Source: Firmicutes bacterium UBA5010
GTDB lineage: Bacteria > Bacillota > Clostridia > Tissierellales > Sedimentibacteraceae
NCBI GenBank assembly: GCA_002396645.1
Contig: DGYI01000005.1
Span: 25,623-89,622, forward strand
Direction of reading: 5' to 3'
DNA length: 64,000 bases
The position numbers were made by a program, and so were the translations under genes. Numbering within the stretch: position 1 is the stretch's first letter; every line of letters starts with the position of its first letter. The notes under the pieces were generated by a model, which was not told the origin of the DNA, did no database searches, and saw only the letters and a list, made by a program, of their open reading frames with translations. Shown one piece after another: positions 1 to 9,137 of this stretch.

Positions 1-1
1 A

Positions 2-1006
2 TTCCGCAGTAGGCGTCTAAGAGTACATGCAAGCTACAGATACATTAAAGGAAATGTTCTTGCAGGAACATATCAAGCTAATACTCATAAGCTTGTAGCT
101 ATTGACAGCTGTCAGATTGAAAATCAAAAGGCAGATGCGATTGTACAGGATATTAAAAATCTGATAAAATCATTTAAGCTAAAAATATACGATGAGGACA
201 CAGGAAGCGGATTTTTCAGACATGTTCTTATTCGTACAGGACACATTACAGGGCAAATTCTTGTGACACTTGTTGTAGGAGATGTAATATTCCCTTCAAA
301 AAATAATTTCACAAAGGCACTTTTGAAGCTGCATCCTGAAATAACAACCGTTGTCATGAATATAAACAATAAAAGGACAAGTATGATTCTGGGCGAAAGA
401 GAAATAACTCTTTACGGAAAAGGATATATAGAAGATATATTATGCGGCAAAAAATTCAGAATTTCCCCCAAGTCATTTTACCAGGTAAATCCTGTTCAGA
501 CAGAAATACTGTACAAAAAAGCAATAGAATACGCAGAACTCACAGGCAATGAAAGAGTCTTAGACGCCTACTGCGGAATAGGAACAATCGGCATAATTGC
601 CGCCGATAAAGCAAAAGAAGTCATAGGGGTAGAGCTAAACAAAGATGCTATTAGAGACGCCATAGTAAATGCAAAGACCAATAAAACAAATAATATAAAA
701 TTCTTCAATGACGATGCAGGACAATTCATGATTAATCTGGCATCAAAGAAAGAAACAACAGACACAGTCTTCATGGACCCGCCAAGATCAGGAAGCGACG
801 AAGCTTTTTTAAAATCCCTGATAAATCTGGCACCGAAAAAAGTAGTATATATAAGCTGCAATCCAGATACCTTGGCTAGAGATTTAGATTATTTGACTAA
901 AAATGGGTATCGGGTAAAGGCTATTCAGCCTGTTGATATGTTTGCTTTTACGGAGCATGTTGAGTGCGTGATTCTGATGCAACGTAGTGGTGCAGAGGAT
1001 AAATAA
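2..1006 (+). CDS. rlmD: 23S rRNA (uracil-5-)-methyltransferase RlmD/RlmCD, 5' end outside window
   Basis: SAM-dependent methyltransferase that makes m5U in 23S rRNA (RumA/TrmA family). The reading frame is open from base 2, so the N-terminus (TRAM and iron-sulfur part) lies upstream. Visible family motifs are FRISPKSFYQVNP, the SAM-binding YCGIGTIGI, DPPRSG, and the catalytic-cysteine loop YISCNPDTLARD. The protein ends FTEHVECVILMQRSGAEDK. The first eight or so codons read FRSRRLRVH where the family usually has something like YRNKVH, so the extreme edge may be divergent or poorly determined. Its 3' end (from 956) is the sequence repeated downstream at four places, which makes this gene the apparent integration target of the following defence island. 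Confidence 0.95.
   Translation, partial: FRSRRLRVHASYRYIKGNVLAGTYQANTHKLVAIDSCQIENQKADAIVQDIKNLIKSFKLKIYDEDTGSGFFRHVLIRTGHITGQILVTLVVGDVIFPSKNNFTKALLKLHPEITTVVMNINNKRTSMILGEREITLYGKGYIEDILCGKKFRISPKSFYQVNPVQTEILYKKAIEYAELTGNERVLDAYCGIGTIGIIAADKAKEVIGVELNKDAIRDAIVNAKTNKTNNIKFFNDDAGQFMINLASKKETTDTVFMDPPRSGSDEAFLKSLINLAPKKVVYISCNPDTLARDLDYLTKNGYRVKAIQPVDMFAFTEHVECVILMQRSGAEDK
956..985 (+). repeat. Site A: rlmD 3'-end target sequence of the cassette array
   Basis: These 30 bases encode HVECVILMQR near the RlmD C-terminus. They start with the 9-bp core CATGTTGAG and contain GTGATTCTGATG. Related 30-mers recur at 7214 (27/30 identical), 10527 (21/30), 14897 (19/30) and 15706 (25/30), always directly after the same 50-bp sequence. 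The 50-bp sequence is absent here, as expected if this is the live gene end and the others are displaced ends left by insertion. Counts were made by eye without gaps. Confidence 0.8.
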
Positions 1007-1015
1007 TAGGGTATG

Positions 1016-1033
1016 ACTACTACATGTAGTGGT
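1016..1033 (+). other. Hairpin just after rlmD, conserved in repeat E
   Basis: A seven-pair stem around a CATG loop, starting ten bases after the rlmD stop. The equivalent position after repeat E (15766-15783) also folds, with T21-A28 replaced by A-T and a T.G wobble replaced by C-G. This compensatory change suggests a selected RNA or DNA structure, either the native end of the rlmD transcript or part of a recombination site. There is no clean T-run. Confidence 0.5.
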
Positions 1034-1178
1034 TTGGGAGTGGCTTTGTAGCGAAATGAGAGAAATATATCATTTTCCTATTAGAATATAATATGGATAT
1101 CGGTTGAAGTTGAAACATCTAAATGTAGATATTGTGTATTTAGTAAAAATATAGATAGAAATAAACAGAGGAGGTAAT

Positions 1179-4100
1179 ATGGGATTATCAGATGCACATA
1201 AGGGATATGAATACCAAGACTTACTAACTTCATATTTTATTATTAATGACCTTCTCCAAGGAAATTCTTCAGAGTTTAAGGTTGATATGAAGGAATATGA
1301 CGATGATAAATTTGATGATCTTACCGTGATTAATAATAATGAGGTAGTCAAACGACAGATCAAATATAGTGATGATAAAATGGTAGCAAAAGGTGATTTT
1401 TCATCTATAGACTATGACCTAGCACTAGATGTGCTATACAATTCGTGGCAAAAATTGGACCATGATAGAGACGTATCAATAAAAATACTCCTTGCATGGG
1501 ATTATAATGATGATCTTGATTTTTTAGAAGAGATAGGAACAAGCAGCGATTTTACATCTCCAAAAGTGAAACAATACAGGATCAATATAGATAAAATTTG
1601 GTTTGTGGGTGAAGAAAGGCCCATTAGTTCTTGGAGACGGTTAAGAGATAATGTGGCAGCTATATCGAGGGATAATTTCAAAGAATTTCTCCAAGAGTTG
1701 AAAGTAGAGCTATGCTTACCAAAAGCAAGTTTAGATATAGTAAATAAAGGTGAAATGGAAAGGATTACTGTCGAGTGTCTAAAAAAATTTGGCGTAGGAA
1801 CTTATCCGAACCATGAAATGTCTCCAGAAAGTGTTCTGCTGAAGTTGATGAATATAGTTAAGAATGCAAGGGCTAACCAGAGAACACTAAAAACGGATCA
1901 GGTAGTTAGTGCTTTGGGTTTAGTTGTTGGTTATGGAAACATAGAGCAACTATTTCCTGTTGATCCAAGCAGTAATATCTGTGACGAAAATGCATTTGGA
2001 GAATTCTACTCAAACATCTGCAAGAACAACAAGACTATATTAATTGGTGAGCCAGGATCTGGGAAATCATGGTTTGTTACTAATTTTATCGAGTACCTTA
2101 AATCACAAAATATTCTATTTGCTAGGCATTATTGTTATACAAGTTTGGATGATATTTTTTACACAGGCAGAATCACTTCCAATATATTCATGGCAAATCT
2201 GATTACCGATATTATGCTCGTCTGTCCAGAGTTAAAGGACATAAAGACATCGAGGTTTGGTGTTGACGAAAACGAACTTCAATCACTAATTGATCGTATT
2301 GATAAAGAGATTGTTTTAATAATAGACGGACTTGATCACATCGAGAGGATTAAGTCATCTCATGAATCTACTGTCGGGGCAAATAAGACTGATATCATAG
2401 AGATAATCAAGAGAATTAATGTCCCTACAAACGTGAAAGTTGTCATTGTATCACAACCGGTTTCAGAAGTATTAGAATTATGTGAGCAAAACTATACGCT
2501 CACTGAAATTGAAAACTGGGATACAAATACAATTGGTAGATACCTTGAAATTAGAGGTATTTGTATGTATGAAGAAGTAGGTGAAGTGTCATTAAGCAGT
2601 TATTTGTTTAATAAGAGCAATGGTAATCCTCTGTACGTTACTTATTTGGTCAATGAGCTTACAAAGTCCAGTGTTCTAGATTCATGGGTGGATACCCTTG
2701 CTTCAATTCCAGACTATAACGATGATTTAAAGGGTTACTACGACTATTTGTTAGAACAAATTGATGAAGATCATAAAGTTGTATATGTATTATCTGGAGC
2801 ATCTTTTTATCTGAGTATTGGAGAACTGAAGGCTATAACTGGTTTAGGCAATTATGTTGAAAAAAGGATAAAGATACTACGCAGCATACTTAAGGAAAGT
2901 GCTGTAAACGGTGGATTCATAATTTACCATGAAAGTTTCCGGCGATATATACTAGAATTACTTGATGGAAATGGACTCTCAATTTATGACAATATATATA
3001 AAGACCTTATCGTGTGGCTTGAGAGGACAGGTGTATATAGCAATATTAAGGCGTTCAACAATTTATTCCGGCTGTTATACGAATCAGGCCAGTATGATAG
3101 GCTATTGGAATATGCTAACGTGGAGTTTGTTAGTGAAAGTTTCTTTAGAGGTTATGGATTTAATGCAATAAAGAAAAACTCGGATTATTTTGTGAAAGCG
3201 GCGACTAAGAAAAAGTCATTTTCAAAATTGGTGGTGCTTTCAGAGTTATCAAATATAGTATTGAATGCAGAATTTGACTATGAAATATATGAGGAAAAGT
3301 ACTCAACGTGCATTGGAAAAATACATGGATTTCAATGGTTAAGTGAAATGCTTATTTACGAAGGAAAAGCGAATATGCCTTTGAAGGAAGGATTGAGAGT
3401 TTGCTACTCCTGCTCACGTAACTTTGTTACTCCACCGTGGAAAAGATACATAAATGGAATGCTAGAGAAGAATAAATCCCACAAAAACCTCAATGAGGAT
3501 GAACGAAAAGAACAACTGAAATATTTGACCGCTGCAGCGATTGATATGGATAAGAACCAAAATGGTGTAGTTCGTTATGCAACTGATAGTGAATATATAG
3601 AATACATGAAAATTGTACTGGATGAGTATGCACATAGAGGCAGGTTAGAAGAACTCACCTCACTTCTTACAGATATGGAATTAATGGAACAATGGGGTGG
3701 GTTGATAGAGGGAACTGACCAGGGGGGGTTAAATGAAGAATATGTAAAAGATATTATCAATACTGTCAAAACTGCTGATAGTATTTATGGTGGTACAGAA
3801 AGTAAAGTTAAATACTTAGTTGCAAATGCTACGAAGATTTATGAAGCATATTCTTGTTATGTAGATGCACTGGTTGAAGAAATCACTGATTTAAGTTGGT
3901 TTCACAATTGGATTCGCTTTGTTTTTCAAGCCTGTGTGCTTGAGAAACAAAGCGAAATCAAGGGAGATGAATTGGTAGAACTTTATTCAAATCTAAATCG
4001 GGTAACAGCGGTAGCAAATCATGGTATACGCACCATGGACTTATATGGTCTAAGACAAGAAATTTATGATACTATCCAGAAACCATTGAGAAGTGTCATT

Positions 4101-6974
4101 TTATGCAAGACTGAATGGGAGAAAATACTTAGTATAATTGTTGAATCTTCAAGTGATACAATGGTAACTCTTCAAAATGCAATGATGGGTCCATTAACAA
4201 CTGATAGGTTATTTGAACTGGTTACAGAAATATCAAATGACGAAAACTATGACTTTGTGTTAAAGCATTTTGGTGAGGTGACTGAAGAGCAGCAGACAAG
4301 AAGAATACATATGGATTTAGCCGGCTATTATATGCAAAAATCCATTTTCCTGTATAAAAATAGAGATGAACAGCAGGGAAACCATGAATTTCGCAATGCT
4401 ATAAGAATGATAATGTCATATGGTCAACGTAGAGATAGAACACTTAGTAGGTTAATGGATACAGTTGAAGATATTTATTGCATAGATTCAGAAAAAGGCA
4501 GAAAGTGCATAAAGCGATTAGGTGCAATGTCCGTTGCGGTAGTAAGTCAAACTGATGGAAAAGAAACAAGTGATTATGAGAATGAGTGGTCACAATTGTT
4601 GTGTAAATATGAGCCAGAATTGGCATTGAAGAAATTCATTGTAGATTCGGAAATTTATAAACGATCTTGGATATGTGAGAATACACTAGAGACGATACTC
4701 ACTGATTGGCTAACACCAAAGTACTCAAGAATCGGGAACGCACTGCTTAAGTCTATGCCCAATAAAAGTAGCAGTGATTTTATACAGGCTTACCTCAATA
4801 ATATTGCCTTAATGGACAATGAAGAAGAGGTGCTTTTGGCAAGAACTTCCGTTATTGATCTGATAAGCAAATTTAAATTTAACAATGATGCATATGAAGT
4901 GGAAAAACAGTTTATAGAAACTGTAACATGTTTATGCGAAAAGTATGATATTGATTGTAGTTTGATTGAAGCGGAAGGGTATCCAGTAACTTCTTCTACT
5001 GATAAAGATAATCAAGTCCAAATCACAGAAACGTTTAGCGATAAAGGTATAGATGAGAATAACATATATGAAGTCTTGAGCTTTATGAAATCATACGGAT
5101 ATTCTGAAGAGGTAAACGGTGTTGTTAAGACATATCTGGTAAATAAAGAAGAATTGTCACAAGAGGTTATGTTTGTTATTAATCAACTTGTTGATTTTGC
5201 TTTTGAAAGTCCTGTATCTAGAAAATATTCGAATATTCAAGAGAGAGTAATCTGTCTAGGGGAAATGGATGAAATTATAGATGGTGTAAGGGCGTATCTC
5301 AATCTACGAATCTATCTTACCCAAAAGGACGGTTGGTACCATAAATATAGTAGTTATGAGTTTTTCACGAAGGCCTACGATCTAGATGAAAGGTTGACTA
5401 TTGATTCATACTTTGAGTATTTTGGGAGTATGTATAAGCCTTTTGAAGGCGTTAACGGGTTATCGGATAACATAATAAAAATGCTATCAGACCTTGATGA
5501 CTGGCGAGAAGAAGTTCTAGCGTTGTGGGACTTAGTTTATGATGTTATTGATTTACGATTAAGTTGCAGAGTAGAGATTGAATGGGAGAAAATTGAAAGA
5601 GAATTTGAAGGATACTGCATTGAAGAGTTGTTGCATCATGTGTTATTAGCGAGATTGCGTTATGGAACAGCAGATATACATAAGTCAGTTTTTGCTTCTC
5701 TCGAAACACTGCTTACGCAAGATGCAGAGAGGACTATGTTTATAAGACCATTTAAGCGGGTTTTGGTGAATTATTCTAAGTACATTAATTTGAGTATTGC
5801 TATGTTGATTCAGTTAGTTGAAGATATGTACTCTTATGAGGAAAGAGAGGAATATCAATTAGTGGATCTTGATGATTACATTTGCATCAATCCATATGGA
5901 GATGATGGATTCCTATTAAAGTTCTTGTTGAGTGGTGAGATGGAGGAAAGAGTAAAACCAAAGGTTCAGACTACTGATCAAGGTTTTAATGAATTTATTC
6001 TGCGAGACTTTAAAAGTATAGACCCAAGATATAAGTTGCTTGAAGATAGGGGCGTATCGGTTGATGATTATATTCTGGGATTCTTCAGTGAAATTCATAG
6101 TGAAAGCAATATAAGAATTTTATCTAACACATATATGGACAACGTATCTAGTTTGTTGATAGATAATATACAGATTCATAGTGACTACCTAAAGGCCATT
6201 GGGGATGCAGTTATAAATTATTTATGTTGCGCAAAAGAAGGTGGGAATGTTTTTGCAAGATTGAGAAGTCTTGAAGATAAAGAATATTTTTACCACAGTA
6301 TTAGAGAAGATGTATTACTGCTAAATGCAATTAGTAATTCAGCAATTGCAAGGCCTAATGGAATTCCACACCCGACGGTTGTGCAGGATAACGTGTCTAG
6401 TGTAGATAAAGAAGACTGGATTAGGTTGGCATATATTGAACGAGAGTATGTGTATAAGGAAGATTTATGGAGAGCTAAGCGTATTGGTGATAACTGCAAG
6501 ATCTATCAGACATGTTCTGCTGTGGGTTTCGGTAAAAGTAAAAGGCTGCCTTTATATCATGATTCCTATAGAGGTTCTGTTCTTGATCATATATATCCTA
6601 AATATATGTGTAATCCAAAGGGTCTTAAGGGTAAAAAAGCTGTTGTTTTTACGGATGCAAGGATAGGATATAACCCATTTATGACATATTATCGATATGA
6701 TTATTTAGCACTTACTATTGATGTTCTTAGTTTATTGGAAGTAACAATGACAAGTACTGATAAAGGGTTGATTGGAGCGGATTCAGAGGGGAAATGCGTT
6801 CTTAAGTATCAAAATTGGTGTACGTATAAACATTTGACTGGTGAACAGGAAAGGACCCCAGTATTAAGAGGAAGTCAACTCCTTGTATCAAAAGAGATTT
6901 TTGACAAGTTAGTAAGTGAAATTGGACATGAACCATATTGTCATATCACAAGTGAATTGATTTTTGGCGAATAA
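1179..6974 (+). CDS. Avs-like STAND NTPase with N-terminal Cap4/DUF4297-type nuclease domain
   Basis: A 1931-residue protein built like antiviral STAND (Avs) sensors. The N-terminus (about 1-200) resembles the Cap4/DUF4297 dsDNA nuclease fold: GYEYQ near residue 10, FDDL at 45-48 and RQIK at 59-62 fit the D...QxK active site. The NTPase has a Walker A GEPGSGKS at 290-297 and a Walker B ending in D383-G-L-D-H387, followed by a STAND-like region. The remaining ~1300 residues are mostly helical, as expected for the target-sensing repeats. Known Avs proteins bind phage terminase or portal and then activate the nuclease; that role here is inferred from layout. The start at ATG 1179 has GGAGG eleven bases upstream. 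It is the only gene in cassette 1. A plain NACHT/AAA nuclease outside the named Avs types remains possible. Confidence 0.8.
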   Translation: MGLSDAHKGYEYQDLLTSYFIINDLLQGNSSEFKVDMKEYDDDKFDDLTVINNNEVVKRQIKYSDDKMVAKGDFSSIDYDLALDVLYNSWQKLDHDRDVSIKILLAWDYNDDLDFLEEIGTSSDFTSPKVKQYRINIDKIWFVGEERPISSWRRLRDNVAAISRDNFKEFLQELKVELCLPKASLDIVNKGEMERITVECLKKFGVGTYPNHEMSPESVLLKLMNIVKNARANQRTLKTDQVVSALGLVVGYGNIEQLFPVDPSSNICDENAFGEFYSNICKNNKTILIGEPGSGKSWFVTNFIEYLKSQNILFARHYCYTSLDDIFYTGRITSNIFMANLITDIMLVCPELKDIKTSRFGVDENELQSLIDRIDKEIVLIIDGLDHIERIKSSHESTVGANKTDIIEIIKRINVPTNVKVVIVSQPVSEVLELCEQNYTLTEIENWDTNTIGRYLEIRGICMYEEVGEVSLSSYLFNKSNGNPLYVTYLVNELTKSSVLDSWVDTLASIPDYNDDLKGYYDYLLEQIDEDHKVVYVLSGASFYLSIGELKAITGLGNYVEKRIKILRSILKESAVNGGFIIYHESFRRYILELLDGNGLSIYDNIYKDLIVWLERTGVYSNIKAFNNLFRLLYESGQYDRLLEYANVEFVSESFFRGYGFNAIKKNSDYFVKAATKKKSFSKLVVLSELSNIVLNAEFDYEIYEEKYSTCIGKIHGFQWLSEMLIYEGKANMPLKEGLRVCYSCSRNFVTPPWKRYINGMLEKNKSHKNLNEDERKEQLKYLTAAAIDMDKNQNGVVRYATDSEYIEYMKIVLDEYAHRGRLEELTSLLTDMELMEQWGGLIEGTDQGGLNEEYVKDIINTVKTADSIYGGTESKVKYLVANATKIYEAYSCYVDALVEEITDLSWFHNWIRFVFQACVLEKQSEIKGDELVELYSNLNRVTAVANHGIRTMDLYGLRQEIYDTIQKPLRSVILCKTEWEKILSIIVESSSDTMVTLQNAMMGPLTTDRLFELVTEISNDENYDFVLKHFGEVTEEQQTRRIHMDLAGYYMQKSIFLYKNRDEQQGNHEFRNAIRMIMSYGQRRDRTLSRLMDTVEDIYCIDSEKGRKCIKRLGAMSVAVVSQTDGKETSDYENEWSQLLCKYEPELALKKFIVDSEIYKRSWICENTLETILTDWLTPKYSRIGNALLKSMPNKSSSDFIQAYLNNIALMDNEEEVLLARTSVIDLISKFKFNNDAYEVEKQFIETVTCLCEKYDIDCSLIEAEGYPVTSSTDKDNQVQITETFSDKGIDENNIYEVLSFMKSYGYSEEVNGVVKTYLVNKEELSQEVMFVINQLVDFAFESPVSRKYSNIQERVICLGEMDEIIDGVRAYLNLRIYLTQKDGWYHKYSSYEFFTKAYDLDERLTIDSYFEYFGSMYKPFEGVNGLSDNIIKMLSDLDDWREEVLALWDLVYDVIDLRLSCRVEIEWEKIEREFEGYCIEELLHHVLLARLRYGTADIHKSVFASLETLLTQDAERTMFIRPFKRVLVNYSKYINLSIAMLIQLVEDMYSYEEREEYQLVDLDDYICINPYGDDGFLLKFLLSGEMEERVKPKVQTTDQGFNEFILRDFKSIDPRYKLLEDRGVSVDDYILGFFSEIHSESNIRILSNTYMDNVSSLLIDNIQIHSDYLKAIGDAVINYLCCAKEGGNVFARLRSLEDKEYFYHSIREDVLLLNAISNSAIARPNGIPHPTVVQDNVSSVDKEDWIRLAYIEREYVYKEDLWRAKRIGDNCKIYQTCSAVGFGKSKRLPLYHDSYRGSVLDHIYPKYMCNPKGLKGKKAVVFTDARIGYNPFMTYYRYDYLALTIDVLSLLEVTMTSTDKGLIGADSEGKCVLKYQNWCTYKHLTGEQERTPVLRGSQLLVSKEIFDKLVSEIGHEPYCHITSELIFGE

Positions 6975-7163
6975 ATTTACGAATAATGTTATTGAATACT
7001 ATTTTTTAACTGGTTCATTATTTTTACACTCTTTGGATAGGTTGCATTTAGTTTGATAGTGTTCTAAGGTCATGTGAAATGAAATTATAATCATAATCAT
7101 AAGGAGCTTGCCAGGTTATAAAGTAGTTTGAGCATGAGTAAGGCTCAAATGAAATATATTCTT

Positions 7164-7255
7164 CCACCAAGGGGGTATCAGGCTCAACGGTCATCAGAAT
7201 TGCAGCAACAAGGCACGTTGAGTGCGTGATTCTATTGCAACGTCTGGAAGCTTGA
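7164..7255 (+). repeat. Repeat B: element end plus displaced rlmD 3' end
   Basis: Bases 7164-7213 are the conserved 50-bp end shared with repeats C, D and E. From 7214 the sequence reads in the rlmD frame as HVECVILLQRLEA and a stop (TGA 7253-7255). It is thus a complete alternative C-terminus, very close to the live gene's HVECVILMQRS. The bases after the stop (GATAAATAGTGGGT) also resemble those after the live gene. It separates the Avs cassette from the next module. Confidence 0.75.
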
Positions 7256-7526
7256 TAAATAGTGGGTTTGAAGGATTGTAGATAAAAATGTATAAATGAA
7301 AAATATTAAGAAAAGCAAAAATAAATACGAAATTAATTAGTTGAATTACATTTGATTATAAATGAAGTCTTTTTTTATAAATTTTTGCAGTTTTTAAATA
7401 AATTTTGCTATAGTTCTACAAATATTTCCACAATTTATATGAGCTTGATTGCAATATTTGGAAGAACGATATATAATATATATAATGTTTTTTGAAATAT
7501 ATTCTGATAAAGAAAGTGGAGACCTT

Positions 7527-7652
7527 ATGGGCCTTGTTTTAAACACAGCACAGCGTGAGCAGGCTGGCTCGGATTCATATAACAGATTTGAATATCAGGC
7601 ACACTGGATAGTTTATCACATCATAAATTAGCTTGAAAAGAAACCGACTTGA
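7527..7652 (+). pseudogene. Truncated N-terminus of a DUF4297-type nuclease gene
   Basis: From ATG 7527 the frame reads MGLVLNTAQREQAGSDSYNRFEYQ and on to HWIVYHIIN, an in-frame TAG, then LEKKPT and a second stop. The AxREqAGsdxxxRFeYQxHW pattern is typical of the first 35 residues of DUF4297/Cap4-like dsDNA nuclease proteins. Nothing of the catalytic part or a later domain remains before the next gene at 7815. This appears to be the dead start of a defence gene that preceded or was replaced by the current module. Confidence 0.6.
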
Positions 7653-7814
7653 CACATTGCAGAAAGAGGCAAATAATTGGTGCGTGATAAATGACAAGAA
7701 ATAGAAGGGTATAGATTATTTATAACGCTTACACTGATATGTAAAAACATTGTGTGGGAGTTTATGATGGTAATAAAATTAATATTTTAAACCGAAAAAC
7801 TAGGAGGGAGACAA

Positions 7815-9125
7815 GTGGAAATAATTCAAGAGGGGTATTGGACCATTGCAGCACAAAAACATTTAAAAGCATTTACACAAGATAGTAGTAATTTAGATGA
7901 ATATGACAATATTGACATATCGGGAAAGGCTGGAAGATTTTTAGGTGCAATTAGAGGAAATGGAAAAATTGAAAATACTAGAAAATTAGAGAAAATAGCT
8001 AACACCATAGGAATTAAACCACGGGAGTTACATAAGATCATACTCCCAGAATTGGAACAATCAAGTGAAGGAAGAGTTGAGCTAATAAAAAATAGTGTAG
8101 ATGACATCACCGGTATTGCTGAATATTTATTTACTAATCAAGATGTAATTAAAGTTGCAGGAGATGTCTTTGAGCAATTGAACCCATCAAATATTGAGCG
8201 CATTACGCTACAAACGATGGAAAACACTAGGAGAATTCCTTTATTTCAAAGTGAATTGTGTAATGAGCTTTCTAAACAGGGATATTTAGAAAGAGATATA
8301 AATTTTTCCTTATCCCTACAAAGACAGTTTAAATTGATACAATTATTAAGCAAGTTAAGTCAATATGACCCAATTGTTAGTAATGAATATATATGGGGAG
8401 AAAATCATGAAAAAATTGCATATGCATTGACTAAGGTTTCAATAGATGATAAGCAAAGTTTAAAGGATACAATATCTCTAATACAATCATATCAAGGGAT
8501 ACCTACTGAGGAATTAAAAAACCAAAAATCCGGACTGCTTTTATTAGCAAAAAAAATAGGCATGATTAATCCTGTTAGTATTATTTCAGGTAGGGGTATT
8601 GAAAAAGAATTTTCTTTTACTGCTGATATTTCTAATAATTGTATTGATTATGATATTATGGATGATGTAAAAGTACTCTTGGCTTCTATTCGATTTGGAG
8701 AACGATATACGGAACATTCTACTATTCAAGATCCTATCAGGTTCTTGGAAGTTTTAATTAATAGTGATAGCGTAGGACCTCATAGCGCAAATATGACAGA
8801 TTATATACTTTTAGAAAAGAAGGGTATTTTAAAAGTTATAAATCAAACAAAAACAAAATGGAGTTATTATTATAATGACACATATACAAAGAGTGGTCCA
8901 TGTTTGAAATTAATAAAGAAAGATGTAGCAGAAAAAGCACTCGAAATTATAAAAAGTCCAGAATATTCTATTCATAAAGAATTGTTACGTGAGCCAGCAA
9001 TTCTTATTGACACAGGGGACTATCGTAATGCTGAAGAAAATAGGATTCATATGGCAGAATTGCCAGAGCCAATAAAAGAAGCAAGTGAGATGATTACAAA
9101 AATATTAAGAGATGAAGTGATTTAA
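7815..9125 (+). CDS. Uncharacterised protein, first gene of a two-gene defence-island module
   Basis: A 436-residue soluble protein that I do not recognise. It starts at GTG 7815 behind AGGAGGGAG. The N-terminal ~90 residues are helical with a possible helix-turn-helix (NTRKLEKIANTIGIKPRELHKIILPELE). A second region near residues 285-350 (ASIRFGERYTEHSTIQDPIRFL, then TDYILLEKKGILKVI) looks like a winged-helix segment. No nuclease, NTPase or membrane motif is visible. It lies 12 bp upstream of a PD-(D/E)xK-like gene, with which it is surely co-transcribed, and both lie alone between repeats B and C. A sensor, DNA-binding or regulatory partner of the nuclease is the most natural guess, but this is inference from context. 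Confidence 0.75.
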   Translation: MEIIQEGYWTIAAQKHLKAFTQDSSNLDEYDNIDISGKAGRFLGAIRGNGKIENTRKLEKIANTIGIKPRELHKIILPELEQSSEGRVELIKNSVDDITGIAEYLFTNQDVIKVAGDVFEQLNPSNIERITLQTMENTRRIPLFQSELCNELSKQGYLERDINFSLSLQRQFKLIQLLSKLSQYDPIVSNEYIWGENHEKIAYALTKVSIDDKQSLKDTISLIQSYQGIPTEELKNQKSGLLLLAKKIGMINPVSIISGRGIEKEFSFTADISNNCIDYDIMDDVKVLLASIRFGERYTEHSTIQDPIRFLEVLINSDSVGPHSANMTDYILLEKKGILKVINQTKTKWSYYYNDTYTKSGPCLKLIKKDVAEKALEIIKSPEYSIHKELLREPAILIDTGDYRNAEENRIHMAELPEPIKEASEMITKILRDEVI

Positions 9126-9137
9126 GGAGGTGCCAAG

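Noticed and set aside
7449..7631. 60-codon frame starting upstream of the DUF4297-like fragment
   Set aside because: The first 26 codons are unrelated AT-rich sequence. The family-like part begins at ATG 7527 and is broken, so it was listed as a pseudogene.
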